Assembly (NCBI RefSeq): GCF_002482975.1
Contig: NZ_DLHA01000032.1
Span: 452,304-516,303 of the forward strand
Direction of reading: 5' to 3'
Length of the DNA: 64,000 bases
From: Flavobacterium sp. UBA7680
GTDB taxonomy: Bacteria; Bacteroidota; Bacteroidia; Flavobacteriales; Flavobacteriaceae
This document shows, one piece after another, positions 27,103-35,449 of this stretch; the first letter of the stretch is position 1, and every line of letters starts with the position of its first letter. Under the pieces are notes generated by a model, which saw only the letters and a program-made list of their open reading frames with translations, was not told the origin of the DNA and did not search any database. The translations under genes and the position numbers were made by a program.

Positions 27103-28698
27103 TCATTTCGTAATTCTAAACCAATCGACAGCAGCATTTCCTGAATCGTTTGTTATTTTTTCCCCTAAAGCAAAAAGTCCAATCTTCGCTCCAATCCATT
27201 TTCCTTCTTTCGAAATAAAATCAGTTCCTATTGCCTGATAATTTTTATCATCTAAACTGTAAAAGAAACTGCATACTCCGCCTTTCTTAATTTTAACCCT
27301 TAAATAAATAGTATTGTTAGCTATCAAAATAGGTTTTGTTTCTGTTTCTGAAATGGTTTTATTGAATGTTCCCGTTTTTTGATTTAGATATAATTTTCCC
27401 TCTACATTTTTAAAATTCAAATAACTGTAATCTAATCCCATGATAATTAGTCCAGTCGATTCTCCATTTAATCGTGTATTGAAAGTTATTTTGGCTGTCG
27501 CCGAAAATTCTTCAGCAGGAAATTTTTGAAGCAGTAAATTCGGAGCATCAAATATTTTATTGTCTTTAATTGTGGTTACGCAAAATAAATTCAGATATCC
27601 CATACTGGTAGGAAATCCCCAATTAATTTGCGAATTGGCCTGCCACTGCCATTGTAAACCTAATTTTGGTTCGTTAAATTCATCTGAAGTCACCGGATTT
27701 TCAATTGGATATTTTTTACCAACATTTGGTTTTTTAAATGTTGTAACCGGTTCTCCTATTCCATTTCTGTCAAAATCCTGTCCCATAAACGGCCAGTCGT
27801 TTTCCCATTTCATAGGCTGTAAATGCACAATTCTTCCGTAAGCGCCTTTATCCTGAAAATGAATAAACCAGTCTTCACCTGCTTGCGTCTGCACCCACGC
27901 GCCCTGATGCGGACCGTTTATTTGGGTTGATCCCTGCTCTAAAACTTTTTTCTTTTCATAAGGCCCAAAAACATTTTTAGATCTTAAGATGGTCTGCCAG
28001 CCCGTAGGAACGCCGCCTGCAGGTGCAAAAATGTAATAGTAATTATTTCGTTTGTAGAATTTTGGACCTTCAATTGTGCCTTCGCTTTCATGTCCGTCAA
28101 TAACCATAACCTCATCATTATTAGCAATTGTTCCTTCTGCATTCATCGTACAGACTACTAATAAACTTTTAATTTGCGCGCGGCTTCCTGCAAAGGCATG
28201 TGCTAAATAAACTTTTCCGTCATCATCCCAAAGCGGACTCGGGTCAATCAATCCTTTTCCGGCTTTTACCAAAAGTGGCTCTGACCAAGGGCCTTCGGCT
28301 TTTTTAGCTTTTATCATATAAATCCCGAAATCAGGATCTGGATAATAAATATAAAACTCGTTGTTATGAAAAGTAATACTTGGCGCCCAAACTCCATTCC
28401 CGTGCTGTACTTTATCATACGTTTCAAAAGGCGGTTGTTTCGGCAGTGCGTAACTTAAAATTTTCCAGTTTACCAAATCTTTAGAATGCAGAATGGGAAG
28501 TCCGGGAATACAGTTAAAAGACGATGCCGTCATATAAAAATCATCTCCAACTCTAACAACATCAGGATCTGAATAATCAGCATGAATGATAGGATTGGTA
28601 TACGTTCCGTCTCCATTATCCGGTGTCCAGATTTGTGCCGAATTTTTCTCAAAAGAGAAAACGGAAAGGAGAAGGAAAATGATTTTTATGTTTTTCAT
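27103..28698 (-). CDS. GH43 glycoside hydrolase, xylosidase/arabinofuranosidase type
   Basis: 531 residues from MKNIKIIFLLLSVF (signal peptide ending near NSAQ); the longer frame from 28749 lacks a signal at its end. The five-blade propeller has the acid/base set in HADYSDPDVVRVGDDFYMTA, DPSPLWDDDGKVYLAHA and EGPKFYKRN. The C-terminal 200 residues form a concanavalin-like jelly roll (GLQWQWQANSQINW, VDWFRI). It probably removes arabinose or xylose side chains from pectin; the specificity within GH43 cannot be fixed. Confidence 0.86.
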   Translation of the reverse strand: MKNIKIIFLLLSVFSFEKNSAQIWTPDNGDGTYTNPIIHADYSDPDVVRVGDDFYMTASSFNCIPGLPILHSKDLVNWKILSYALPKQPPFETYDKVQHGNGVWAPSITFHNNEFYIYYPDPDFGIYMIKAKKAEGPWSEPLLVKAGKGLIDPSPLWDDDGKVYLAHAFAGSRAQIKSLLVVCTMNAEGTIANNDEVMVIDGHESEGTIEGPKFYKRNNYYYIFAPAGGVPTGWQTILRSKNVFGPYEKKKVLEQGSTQINGPHQGAWVQTQAGEDWFIHFQDKGAYGRIVHLQPMKWENDWPFMGQDFDRNGIGEPVTTFKKPNVGKKYPIENPVTSDEFNEPKLGLQWQWQANSQINWGFPTSMGYLNLFCVTTIKDNKIFDAPNLLLQKFPAEEFSATAKITFNTRLNGESTGLIIMGLDYSYLNFKNVEGKLYLNQKTGTFNKTISETETKPILIANNTIYLRVKIKKGGVCSFFYSLDDKNYQAIGTDFISKEGKWIGAKIGLFALGEKITNDSGNAAVDWFRITK

Positions 28699-28998
28699 TT
28701 TGTTTTGTTTTGTTTTTTTGTCATTTCGACGAAAGGAGAAATCGCACAAGAAACTCCATTCCTATTGTCGTCAATCTTTGTCGAATTCCGAGTGCGATTT
28801 CTCGTTCCTCGAAATGACAAACTATGTGTTTTAAACCCGACAGGTTTTTAAAACCTGTCGGGTTTGTATCGTGATTTGCAATTGGAGTTTCTTTGAGGAG
28901 TTTCTATGTGATGCTTCGACTTCGCTCAGCAAGGCAATGCGTGCGTTCACTCTTAACTCATAATTCAAAATTCATAACTCACAATTCATAATTAAATT
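28699..28998. other. Repeat-rich gap between GH43 and GH105
   Basis: About 300 bases without a gene. It holds an AAACCCGACAGG palindrome (28833-28865), a near-inverted GAGGAACGAAG-like fragment (about 28727-28817), one arm of the TTCGACTTCGCTCAG family (about 28917) and AATTCATAATTC words (28952-28996). Confidence 0.7.
28833..28865. repeat. Palindrome AAACCCGACAGGTTTT family, copy 1
   Basis: An almost perfect 33-base palindrome. Related units at 62388-62425, 63236-63272 and 63900-63930 keep the AAACCCGACA stem base while the inner stem varies. It may act as a terminator between operon genes. Confidence 0.8.
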
Positions 28999-30219
28999 TT
29001 ATCTGTTCAACTCCAAAGCAGCCAAAATAAAAGGCCCGGTCGCTTTAGGATCGTTGTCTTTTTTCTTTTCGTTTACGTAATATTCATAAGAACCATCACG
29101 ATACGGAGTTCCGCCTAAACCTGCAACCTGACAGCAGTTTGTTAAAGTAATTCCGCCATCTTCGTCAACTTTTTTGATTAAGATTTTGGTCAATCCGTCA
29201 AAAGCTTTGTTTGCCAGTTTTTTATATTTTGCCGGTAAATATCCTTTGTTTGCTCCTTTTGCGAAAGCATAAGTAAACATTGCTGATCCCGAAGCTTCTA
29301 AATAATTCCCTTTCTCTCCGCCTTTATCTGTAACCTGATACCATAATCCTGATTTATCCTGATATTTAGCCAAAGCTGCAGCAGCATTATTTAAATATTT
29401 AATTAATTCAGCTCTTTTTGGATGCTCTTTTGGCATATAATCCAAAACGTCAACCAAAGCCATTACATACCAGCCTAAAGCTCTGGACCAAAAGTTTGGA
29501 GAATTTCCTGTTTCTTTATTTGCCCAAGGCATTGCTTTGCTTTCGTCCCAGCCGTGGTATAATAATCCTGTTTTAGGATCTGTGGCATGAAGCTGAATCA
29601 ATTCAAATTGTTTTGCGATATCATCAAAGCTTTTTCCATTTTCGAATGTTGCTGTGTATTGTGCGTAGAAAGGTTCTCCCATATACAAACCATCTAACCA
29701 CATTTGGTTTGGATAAATTTGTTTGTGCCAAAAACCTCCACTTACCGTTCTTGGCTGTTCTGTTAATTGCTTGCGAACTAATTGCATAGCTTTTAAATAT
29801 TTATCCTGTTTTGATTCTGCATAAATATCAAAAAGCAAACGTCCGGGAACAACTAAATCAATATTGTATTTGTCGAATTCGTAGGTTTTAATGCTTCCGT
29901 CTTCCTGAACTAATTCATCTACATAACCTCTTATATAAGCTTTGTAACGCGGATCTGGATTTTTCTTGTACAATTCTTCTATCGAATGCAAAACTAAGGC
30001 ATGAACATAATCCCATTTTGGCTTTTTAGAATCGTCAAGCATATAACTTTCGGGATGGCGTTTCATTAAGGTTAAAGCCATTTTATCTGACCATTTCAGG
30101 TCTTTAGAAATCACAATTTCTTTTTTTGCAGGTTCTTGTGAAATTGCTTTACAGCCTGTTAAAGCTATTGAGCAAACTAATAAAACCGACATAAAACTTT
30201 GTTTCCTGATATTTTTCAT
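28999..30219 (-). CDS. GH105 unsaturated rhamnogalacturonyl hydrolase
   Basis: A 406-residue lipoprotein (LLVCSIALTGCKA lipobox) with the GH105 alpha/alpha barrel. Motifs include GGFWHKQIYPNQMWLDGLYM with the catalytic Asp, HGWDESKAMPWA, SPNFWSRALGWYVMALVD and GSAMFTYAFAKG. It removes the unsaturated uronic acid left at the end of oligosaccharides by pectin or rhamnogalacturonan lyases; the product feeds KduI. It is a tandem paralogue of the next gene. The lipobox suggests membrane anchoring, unlike its neighbour with only a signal peptide. Confidence 0.9.
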   Translation of the reverse strand: MKNIRKQSFMSVLLVCSIALTGCKAISQEPAKKEIVISKDLKWSDKMALTLMKRHPESYMLDDSKKPKWDYVHALVLHSIEELYKKNPDPRYKAYIRGYVDELVQEDGSIKTYEFDKYNIDLVVPGRLLFDIYAESKQDKYLKAMQLVRKQLTEQPRTVSGGFWHKQIYPNQMWLDGLYMGEPFYAQYTATFENGKSFDDIAKQFELIQLHATDPKTGLLYHGWDESKAMPWANKETGNSPNFWSRALGWYVMALVDVLDYMPKEHPKRAELIKYLNNAAAALAKYQDKSGLWYQVTDKGGEKGNYLEASGSAMFTYAFAKGANKGYLPAKYKKLANKAFDGLTKILIKKVDEDGGITLTNCCQVAGLGGTPYRDGSYEYYVNEKKKDNDPKATGPFILAALELNR

Positions 30220-30240
30220 TTCAAAATATATTTAATTCTA

Positions 30241-31431
30241 TTATTTTTCTAATTCAATTGAAGCCAATAAAAATGCTCCTAAACCTATTGCTCCATTTTC
30301 TTTTGTTTTGGCAATAAGATAATAATCATTTGTACCGTCCCTAAAAGGTTTTCCTCCCAAACCTACATTTGCCGACACATTCAGAATATTTACTTCTCCT
30401 TTTTTATCAACCTTAACAAACTCTTTTATAAAACTGTCAAATGATTTCTTCGCTGTTTTTTTATAACTGGAAGACAGATATCCTTTGCGTGCTCCTTTTG
30501 CAAAAGCATAAATGATCATTCCTGAACCAGATGGTTCTGTATAATTGGCATACAACTGTGTTTTATCTGCCACCTGATACCATAATCCTGTATCGCTTTT
30601 GTATTGCTCTGCAGCCGCCGCAATTTCATTTAAATACTGAACCAAAACTTTATATTTTGGATGAGATTTTGGAAAATAATCCAGTGTTTCTAACAACGCT
30701 GTCATGTACCAGCCAATTCCGCGTCCCCAAACCGTTGGCGAAGTTCCGGTTTGTTTGTCAGCCCAGGCAATTTCCTTGCTTTCGTCCCAAGCTTGGTAAA
30801 CCAGTCCGCTTTTTTTATCGATCATATGATCGTGAACTAATTCAAATTGTTTTGCAATATCATCTAAGCTTCTTCCTTTTTCATATTTCACCGTAAATTG
30901 CGTGTAAAAAGGTTCAGCCATATACAAGCCGTCAATCCACATTTGATTCGGATAAATCTGTTTGTGCCAAAATCCTCCGCTAGCCGTTCTTGGCTGATTT
31001 TCTAACTGATTTCTCAATTTTCCAATAATTTCAAAATAGCGCGAATCTTTTGTAACATCATATAAATTGAACAAAAGTTTTCCCGGATTCAAACAATCAA
31101 TATTGTATTCTTTAGTCTCGTATTTTTTAAGATTCCCTTCACTGTCAATCATACCGTCAACATACTGTTTGATATAGTCTAAGTATTTTTTATCCTTTTT
31201 TTCCTGATATAATCTCTCAAAACCAGATAATACAAAACCCATTTTATAATCCCATTTCGGACTGTCATTTCCGTCTAGTTTCCATGCTTCGGGATATTTA
31301 TCCAAAATAGAAAGCGCAGTTCTCTCAGACCATTTTAAGTTATCTGGGAGCGCATTTTCTGGATTGTTTTGTGTGATTGCAAAAACATGGAGAAGCAGAA
31401 ATAATAGTACAGCTGTTTTTTTATACTTCAT
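30241..31431 (-). CDS. GH105 unsaturated glucuronyl/galacturonyl hydrolase, second copy
   Basis: 396 residues from MKYKKTAVLLFLLLHVFAIT; the frame opens seven codons earlier at 31452. It shares GGFWHKQIYPNQMWIDGLYM, QAWDESKEIAWADKQTG and GSGMIIYAFAKGARKGYL with its neighbour at 28999, with moderate overall divergence. The catalytic Asp in MWIDGLYM is present. Two GH105 enzymes in tandem suggest different linkages (galacturonate-rhamnose versus galacturonate-galacturonate, or side-chain forms). A 21-base gap separates the two. Confidence 0.9.
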   Translation of the reverse strand: MKYKKTAVLLFLLLHVFAITQNNPENALPDNLKWSERTALSILDKYPEAWKLDGNDSPKWDYKMGFVLSGFERLYQEKKDKKYLDYIKQYVDGMIDSEGNLKKYETKEYNIDCLNPGKLLFNLYDVTKDSRYFEIIGKLRNQLENQPRTASGGFWHKQIYPNQMWIDGLYMAEPFYTQFTVKYEKGRSLDDIAKQFELVHDHMIDKKSGLVYQAWDESKEIAWADKQTGTSPTVWGRGIGWYMTALLETLDYFPKSHPKYKVLVQYLNEIAAAAEQYKSDTGLWYQVADKTQLYANYTEPSGSGMIIYAFAKGARKGYLSSSYKKTAKKSFDSFIKEFVKVDKKGEVNILNVSANVGLGGKPFRDGTNDYYLIAKTKENGAIGLGAFLLASIELEK

Positions 31432-31525
31432 ATTTATATTTTTTTTTGCCACAGATTAAATGGATTATTTGGATTATTCTTTGCTTTTTAATTGCTATGT
31501 GTTAAATGCATTTCACGCAGATTAA

Positions 31526-31670
31526 TTTAAACACATAGAAACATAGCTTTTAGTAATTGATAAAAGGCGTTTCACTTGCATTAACAAACATAGTGCGCTA
31601 TGTGTAAGAAGCGTGCTTCTTTTTATTCTCTTTTAAAAACATAATAAAATCTATGTTTCTATGTGTTAAA
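31526..31670. repeat. ACACATAGAAACATAG inverted repeat, copy 1
   Basis: Outer arms TTTAAACACATAGAAACATAG and CTATGTTTCTATGTG enclose about 100 bases with an inner CTATGTGTAAGAAGCGTGCTTCTT-like part. A related unit in the same orientation is at 61314-61500. It fills the gap between the GH105 pair and DUF4861. Confidence 0.85.
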
Positions 31671-31747
31671 TTATTCTCACGCAGATTTAGCAGATACAGC
31701 AGATTTTAATCTTTTTAATCCTCATAATCTGTGGCAAATAAAACAAT

Positions 31748-32713
31748 CTACATTTTCCCTTTTTTATTCAAAACCTCTAATTGAGCATCCAAATATTTCA
31801 CGAAATCTTCCTGCGATTTTATTCCGTTTTGTTCTTGTTCCCAGGCACCTAAAAGATAAAAAGAATTTGCTTTTGTTGTTGGTTTAAAAACCAATAAATA
31901 ATCTAAATCTGTATCGGCGATATTTTCGATTGTGTTTACTTCATAGAAAATACCCAGTCCTAATTTGTCCGGAACCAAAGACTGTGTACCATATGTTGCT
32001 ATATAAGCCCATTTTTTGTTTTTACTTTCTTTCTTAAGCAATTCCGTATTCTTTTGTTTTACAATTCCTGTACAAATTCCTTTAATTTCTTTGGATGCCT
32101 GAATCGTATGTTTTGTATATAACTGATCTGGTTTTATGGTTAAAGTTGAAGTAAAATCAATTTTATCAGATGCTGTTTTCCATCCGTAATAATTCACTTT
32201 TACACCCGATTCATTGTCTTTATTTACAACCGTTGCAATCGTAGAATCTACTTCGCGAAAATGCAGTTTTTCATTGTTTAAATAACGATCGATAGAACCA
32301 ATTCCAATTGCTTTTCCGGCTTTTAAAATATCAGCTCCCCAATCACTCATTTCATGATACGAATCAAAATTATCCTGTCCGACTTTTGGTAAAATGATAG
32401 CCGGTGTTTTCTTTCCGAAAATATCAATTGCATTTCTCCAGTCTAAATACAAACGATAACCAATTCGGTTATTTTCCCAGCCCGGACCTTCGTAACGAAT
32501 ATCAAAAGAATGATCTGTATGTTCCGGTGCCAGTTTTAATCTGTCGACGTTTTTAAAAGTCGTTCCGCCAATGTATTTGCGTCCCTCCCAGTGTCCGTCT
32601 GTTTTTGCCGAAATTTCAGCGTACGTTTTAGCCGTTTTAATATCATATTTTTGAGCATTAACGGATGTAAAACCAATTAAGAATAAAGCTGCGGCTGTAA
32701 TTTTTGTTTTCAT
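31748..32713 (-). CDS. DUF4861 secreted protein
   Basis: 321 residues with signal peptide MKTKITAAALFLIGFTSVNA. The DUF4861 core WENNRIGYRLYLDWRNAIDI, FGKKTPAI and MSDWGADILKAGKAIGIGSI is intact. It is shorter than the other copy at 19609. Position between the esterase and the GH105 genes inside the operon argues for a role in pectin or rhamnogalacturonan breakdown; the activity is unknown. Confidence 0.85.
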   Translation of the reverse strand: MKTKITAAALFLIGFTSVNAQKYDIKTAKTYAEISAKTDGHWEGRKYIGGTTFKNVDRLKLAPEHTDHSFDIRYEGPGWENNRIGYRLYLDWRNAIDIFGKKTPAIILPKVGQDNFDSYHEMSDWGADILKAGKAIGIGSIDRYLNNEKLHFREVDSTIATVVNKDNESGVKVNYYGWKTASDKIDFTSTLTIKPDQLYTKHTIQASKEIKGICTGIVKQKNTELLKKESKNKKWAYIATYGTQSLVPDKLGLGIFYEVNTIENIADTDLDYLLVFKPTTKANSFYLLGAWEQEQNGIKSQEDFVKYLDAQLEVLNKKGKM

Positions 32714-32724
32714 TTTATGGTAAA

Positions 32725-33660
32725 TTATTTGAATATCTTATTTAGAAATTGGACTGTAAAATCGGTTGTTTTATAAAACCAGGGTTCAAAAAACCAAAAA
32801 GAATGCGGTGAGTTTTCTAGTGTTTGAACTTCATTGTAAATTTTATACTGATTTAAAATCTTTATCATATCATCTCTTCCGGCATGAAACCTGTCAATAC
32901 TGCTGTTGATAAACAATGTTGGAGGTGTCTTTTTATCAGTATGGCTTAAAGCCGAAGCATTTTTCCAGTTCTCCGTTTTTTCTTCATAAGAACCTCCGAG
33001 CCAAAAAGATGCCATTTCTCCTTCTGAAGATTCCGGATGCCTGAATGCCAAAACGCCGTCTATATCGATAATTGCATTTACTTTTGAAGTTGATTTACTT
33101 TGATTGGAAGCATCTTCAAAAGTTGGATTTTCATTTGTTGTACCAATCAAAGCTGCCATTTGCCCGCCCGAAGAACAGCCCAAAACCGCAATTTTATCTG
33201 GATCAACTTTGAATTTCGCTGCGTTATCTTTTATAAATTTAATCGCATTTTTTACATCATAAACCCCATATGGATATTTTGCCTCAAGCGACAATCTGTA
33301 TTCAATTGTAAAACAAGAATAACCGTAAGAAGCAATTTCTTCTGCCAAAGCATTCATCTGAGTTTTATCGCCAGATCTCCAGCCTCCGCCATGAATCATA
33401 ATAACGGCAGGGTTTTGCTTTTTTGTGTTATGTACAAAAGCATCAAAATGCAAGGTTCTTTCGTTCTCTTTAAAATAAATTATATCTTTAATTTGAATAA
33501 GATTCTTATGCTTTTCTAAAACCGGAATTGTAATTGACGGATATTTTTTTATCAATTTAGCATACGTGCTTTTTACCGTGTACGAGGTGTCGACAGGGTA
33601 AGTTTGCTGCGCGTTTATTGCGCCCGAAAGCAAGAATAAAATCAATACTATTTTTCGCAT
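32725..33660 (-). CDS. Secreted alpha/beta-hydrolase esterase
   Basis: 311 residues with a signal peptide (MRKIVLILFLLSGAINAQ). The oxyanion loop VIMIHGGGWRSGD, the nucleophile elbow LGCSSGGQMAA and a late Asp/His pair (INSSIDRFHAGRD, SPHSFWFF) form a complete catalytic set, as in BD-FAE/CE10-like esterases. It probably removes acetyl or feruloyl groups from pectin. It lies directly between the SusD-like gene and DUF4861, 11 bases from the latter. Confidence 0.82.
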   Translation of the reverse strand: MRKIVLILFLLSGAINAQQTYPVDTSYTVKSTYAKLIKKYPSITIPVLEKHKNLIQIKDIIYFKENERTLHFDAFVHNTKKQNPAVIMIHGGGWRSGDKTQMNALAEEIASYGYSCFTIEYRLSLEAKYPYGVYDVKNAIKFIKDNAAKFKVDPDKIAVLGCSSGGQMAALIGTTNENPTFEDASNQSKSTSKVNAIIDIDGVLAFRHPESSEGEMASFWLGGSYEEKTENWKNASALSHTDKKTPPTLFINSSIDRFHAGRDDMIKILNQYKIYNEVQTLENSPHSFWFFEPWFYKTTDFTVQFLNKIFK

Positions 33661-33763
33661 TACAATCCTTTTACTTTTTAGTCAGAAAGGAGTTCGACAC
33701 TTGGGTCAAACTCCTCTTTAACTTCTTCAAAAAAACAAATAGTCTCAAAAAACTAACAAATTA

Positions 33764-35437
33764 CTAATAACCAGGATTCTGAGGAAAATCTTTATTTTGG
33801 TTTAAATCCAATGCCACTTGAGGAATTGGTCTTAAAATTTTAAGCTGTCCGCCAACACCAACAAAATTTGCGGCTTTAATTTTATAATTATGAGCCGATG
33901 CTCTTGCAACCAATGTTCCGGTACGTTTTAAATCAAACCAGCGTTTATATTCTCCTAACAATTCTCTACCTCTTTCATCTAAAATATAATCGATGTTGAA
34001 TTCTCCTGCTGTCGCATTTGCAACTCCGGCTCTTCTTCTTACTTCATTTAAACGATCTAAACCTGTTCCGGGATTTCCTGCTTTTAAATAGGCTTCGGCA
34101 GCGATTAAATACGTTTCTCCCAATCTTGAAACAATAATATCTCTTGTGCTTACAGGTCCTGTACTTGAAGGCGTTGTAGGATCCGGATCGTCAAATTTCT
34201 TAACCGGAATTGTATAACAGTCTAAGTTTTTAATTAAAGTATGCGCTGCAGAATATTCCCCCCAAGGATGATACACAAACGTTGCCGATTTTCTAGCCGC
34301 ATTTGCTGTTTCCCAAGCTGTTCTGTCTGCTGGTGTAAACCATTTTGGCTCATAAAAATGTCTCACTTTTAATGAAGCCGGATTTGTGCTTCTGTAATAG
34401 GGATAATACAATACGTTTTTTGTAACGCCGTTTGTAGTTTCAGGACCTTCCAATATTTCTGTCATAAAAGTACCATCCCATCTTTTATCTCCTTTTTCAT
34501 AAAGACCTAAAGCGTAATCTGTTGGACATAAATTATAACTTCTTAATGGCGCACCCGTTTCTGCTCCGCCTAAATACGAACTGAAATAGTAAAACTGATT
34601 GTTACCCAATTTTGTTGGATCCGTACTGGTTGAAGCTTTATCATATTGTACAGAGAAAATAGTTTCGGCATTTAAATCGTTTCCGGGTTTAAATAACTGA
34701 TCGAAAGCAAGTGCTAAAGTTTGTCCGCCAATTGCTGCATCGGCATAAGCTGCTGCTTTTGCAAAATCATCGGCTTTGCCAAAAGTTTCATATCCTCTCG
34801 TTAAATATACTTTTGCTAATAAATCATTTACCGCTCTTTTGTTTACTTTTCCGGTTGTGCTGTAAGAGTTTGTTCCTACGCTTGCCAAAGCTGCATCAAG
34901 ATCTGAAATAATTTGTGTATACACTTCTTCAGCAGTATTTCTGTGGAAAGATAAAACCGGTGTTGTAATATTCTCATTTACAATTGGAACACCGCCGTAA
35001 GTTTGAACTAACAAGAAATAAGCCTGTGCTCTCAAAAATTTAGCTTCGCCTACTAAAGTGTTCAAATTAGCCGTTTGTTCTGTTATTGCCGAATAATAAA
35101 CGGCTTTGTTTACAGATTGAATCAATTGGTAACAAGGTGTATACAAATCTGCAACGTTATCTGAAGAAGGTATTAAAAGTGCATACTGGCTTAAACCTGC
35201 TGGTTCCGGCGTTCTTCCTTCGGCATACATATCGGTTCCGGCTTCAAATAACCACGGATTTCCGCCATAAATGCTTTTAAGCCAAGCATAATTTGTATTG
35301 ATCAATAACTGATATCCCGCTGCGGTTTTATAAGTAGCATCGGCAGGAACATTCGAAAGACTTTCTTCTTCTATATAATTGCTGCATGAATTTAAAGCCA
35401 TGACAGCAATTCCTAATATTATTATTATTTTTTTCAT
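33764..35437 (-). CDS. SusD/RagB-family glycan-binding lipoprotein
   Basis: 557 residues with a lipobox (MALNSCSNYIEEESLSNVPA). The SusD TPR region follows (LVGEAKFLRAQAYFLLVQTYG) with the late family marks RLGETYLIAAEAYLKAGN and LDERGRELLGEYKRWFDLKR. It forms the lid of the SusC transporter on the outer membrane and binds pectic oligosaccharides. It lies 12 bases downstream of the SusC gene. The nearby enzymes suggest galacturonan or rhamnogalacturonan as ligand. Confidence 0.94.
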   Translation of the reverse strand: MKKIIIILGIAVMALNSCSNYIEEESLSNVPADATYKTAAGYQLLINTNYAWLKSIYGGNPWLFEAGTDMYAEGRTPEPAGLSQYALLIPSSDNVADLYTPCYQLIQSVNKAVYYSAITEQTANLNTLVGEAKFLRAQAYFLLVQTYGGVPIVNENITTPVLSFHRNTAEEVYTQIISDLDAALASVGTNSYSTTGKVNKRAVNDLLAKVYLTRGYETFGKADDFAKAAAYADAAIGGQTLALAFDQLFKPGNDLNAETIFSVQYDKASTSTDPTKLGNNQFYYFSSYLGGAETGAPLRSYNLCPTDYALGLYEKGDKRWDGTFMTEILEGPETTNGVTKNVLYYPYYRSTNPASLKVRHFYEPKWFTPADRTAWETANAARKSATFVYHPWGEYSAAHTLIKNLDCYTIPVKKFDDPDPTTPSSTGPVSTRDIIVSRLGETYLIAAEAYLKAGNPGTGLDRLNEVRRRAGVANATAGEFNIDYILDERGRELLGEYKRWFDLKRTGTLVARASAHNYKIKAANFVGVGGQLKILRPIPQVALDLNQNKDFPQNPGY

Positions 35438-35449
35438 TTGATATCTTTA

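Noticed and set aside
33100..33519. 139-codon plus-strand frame inside the esterase
   Set aside because: Antisense shadow; Cys/Phe/Ile-rich composition not typical of a real protein here.
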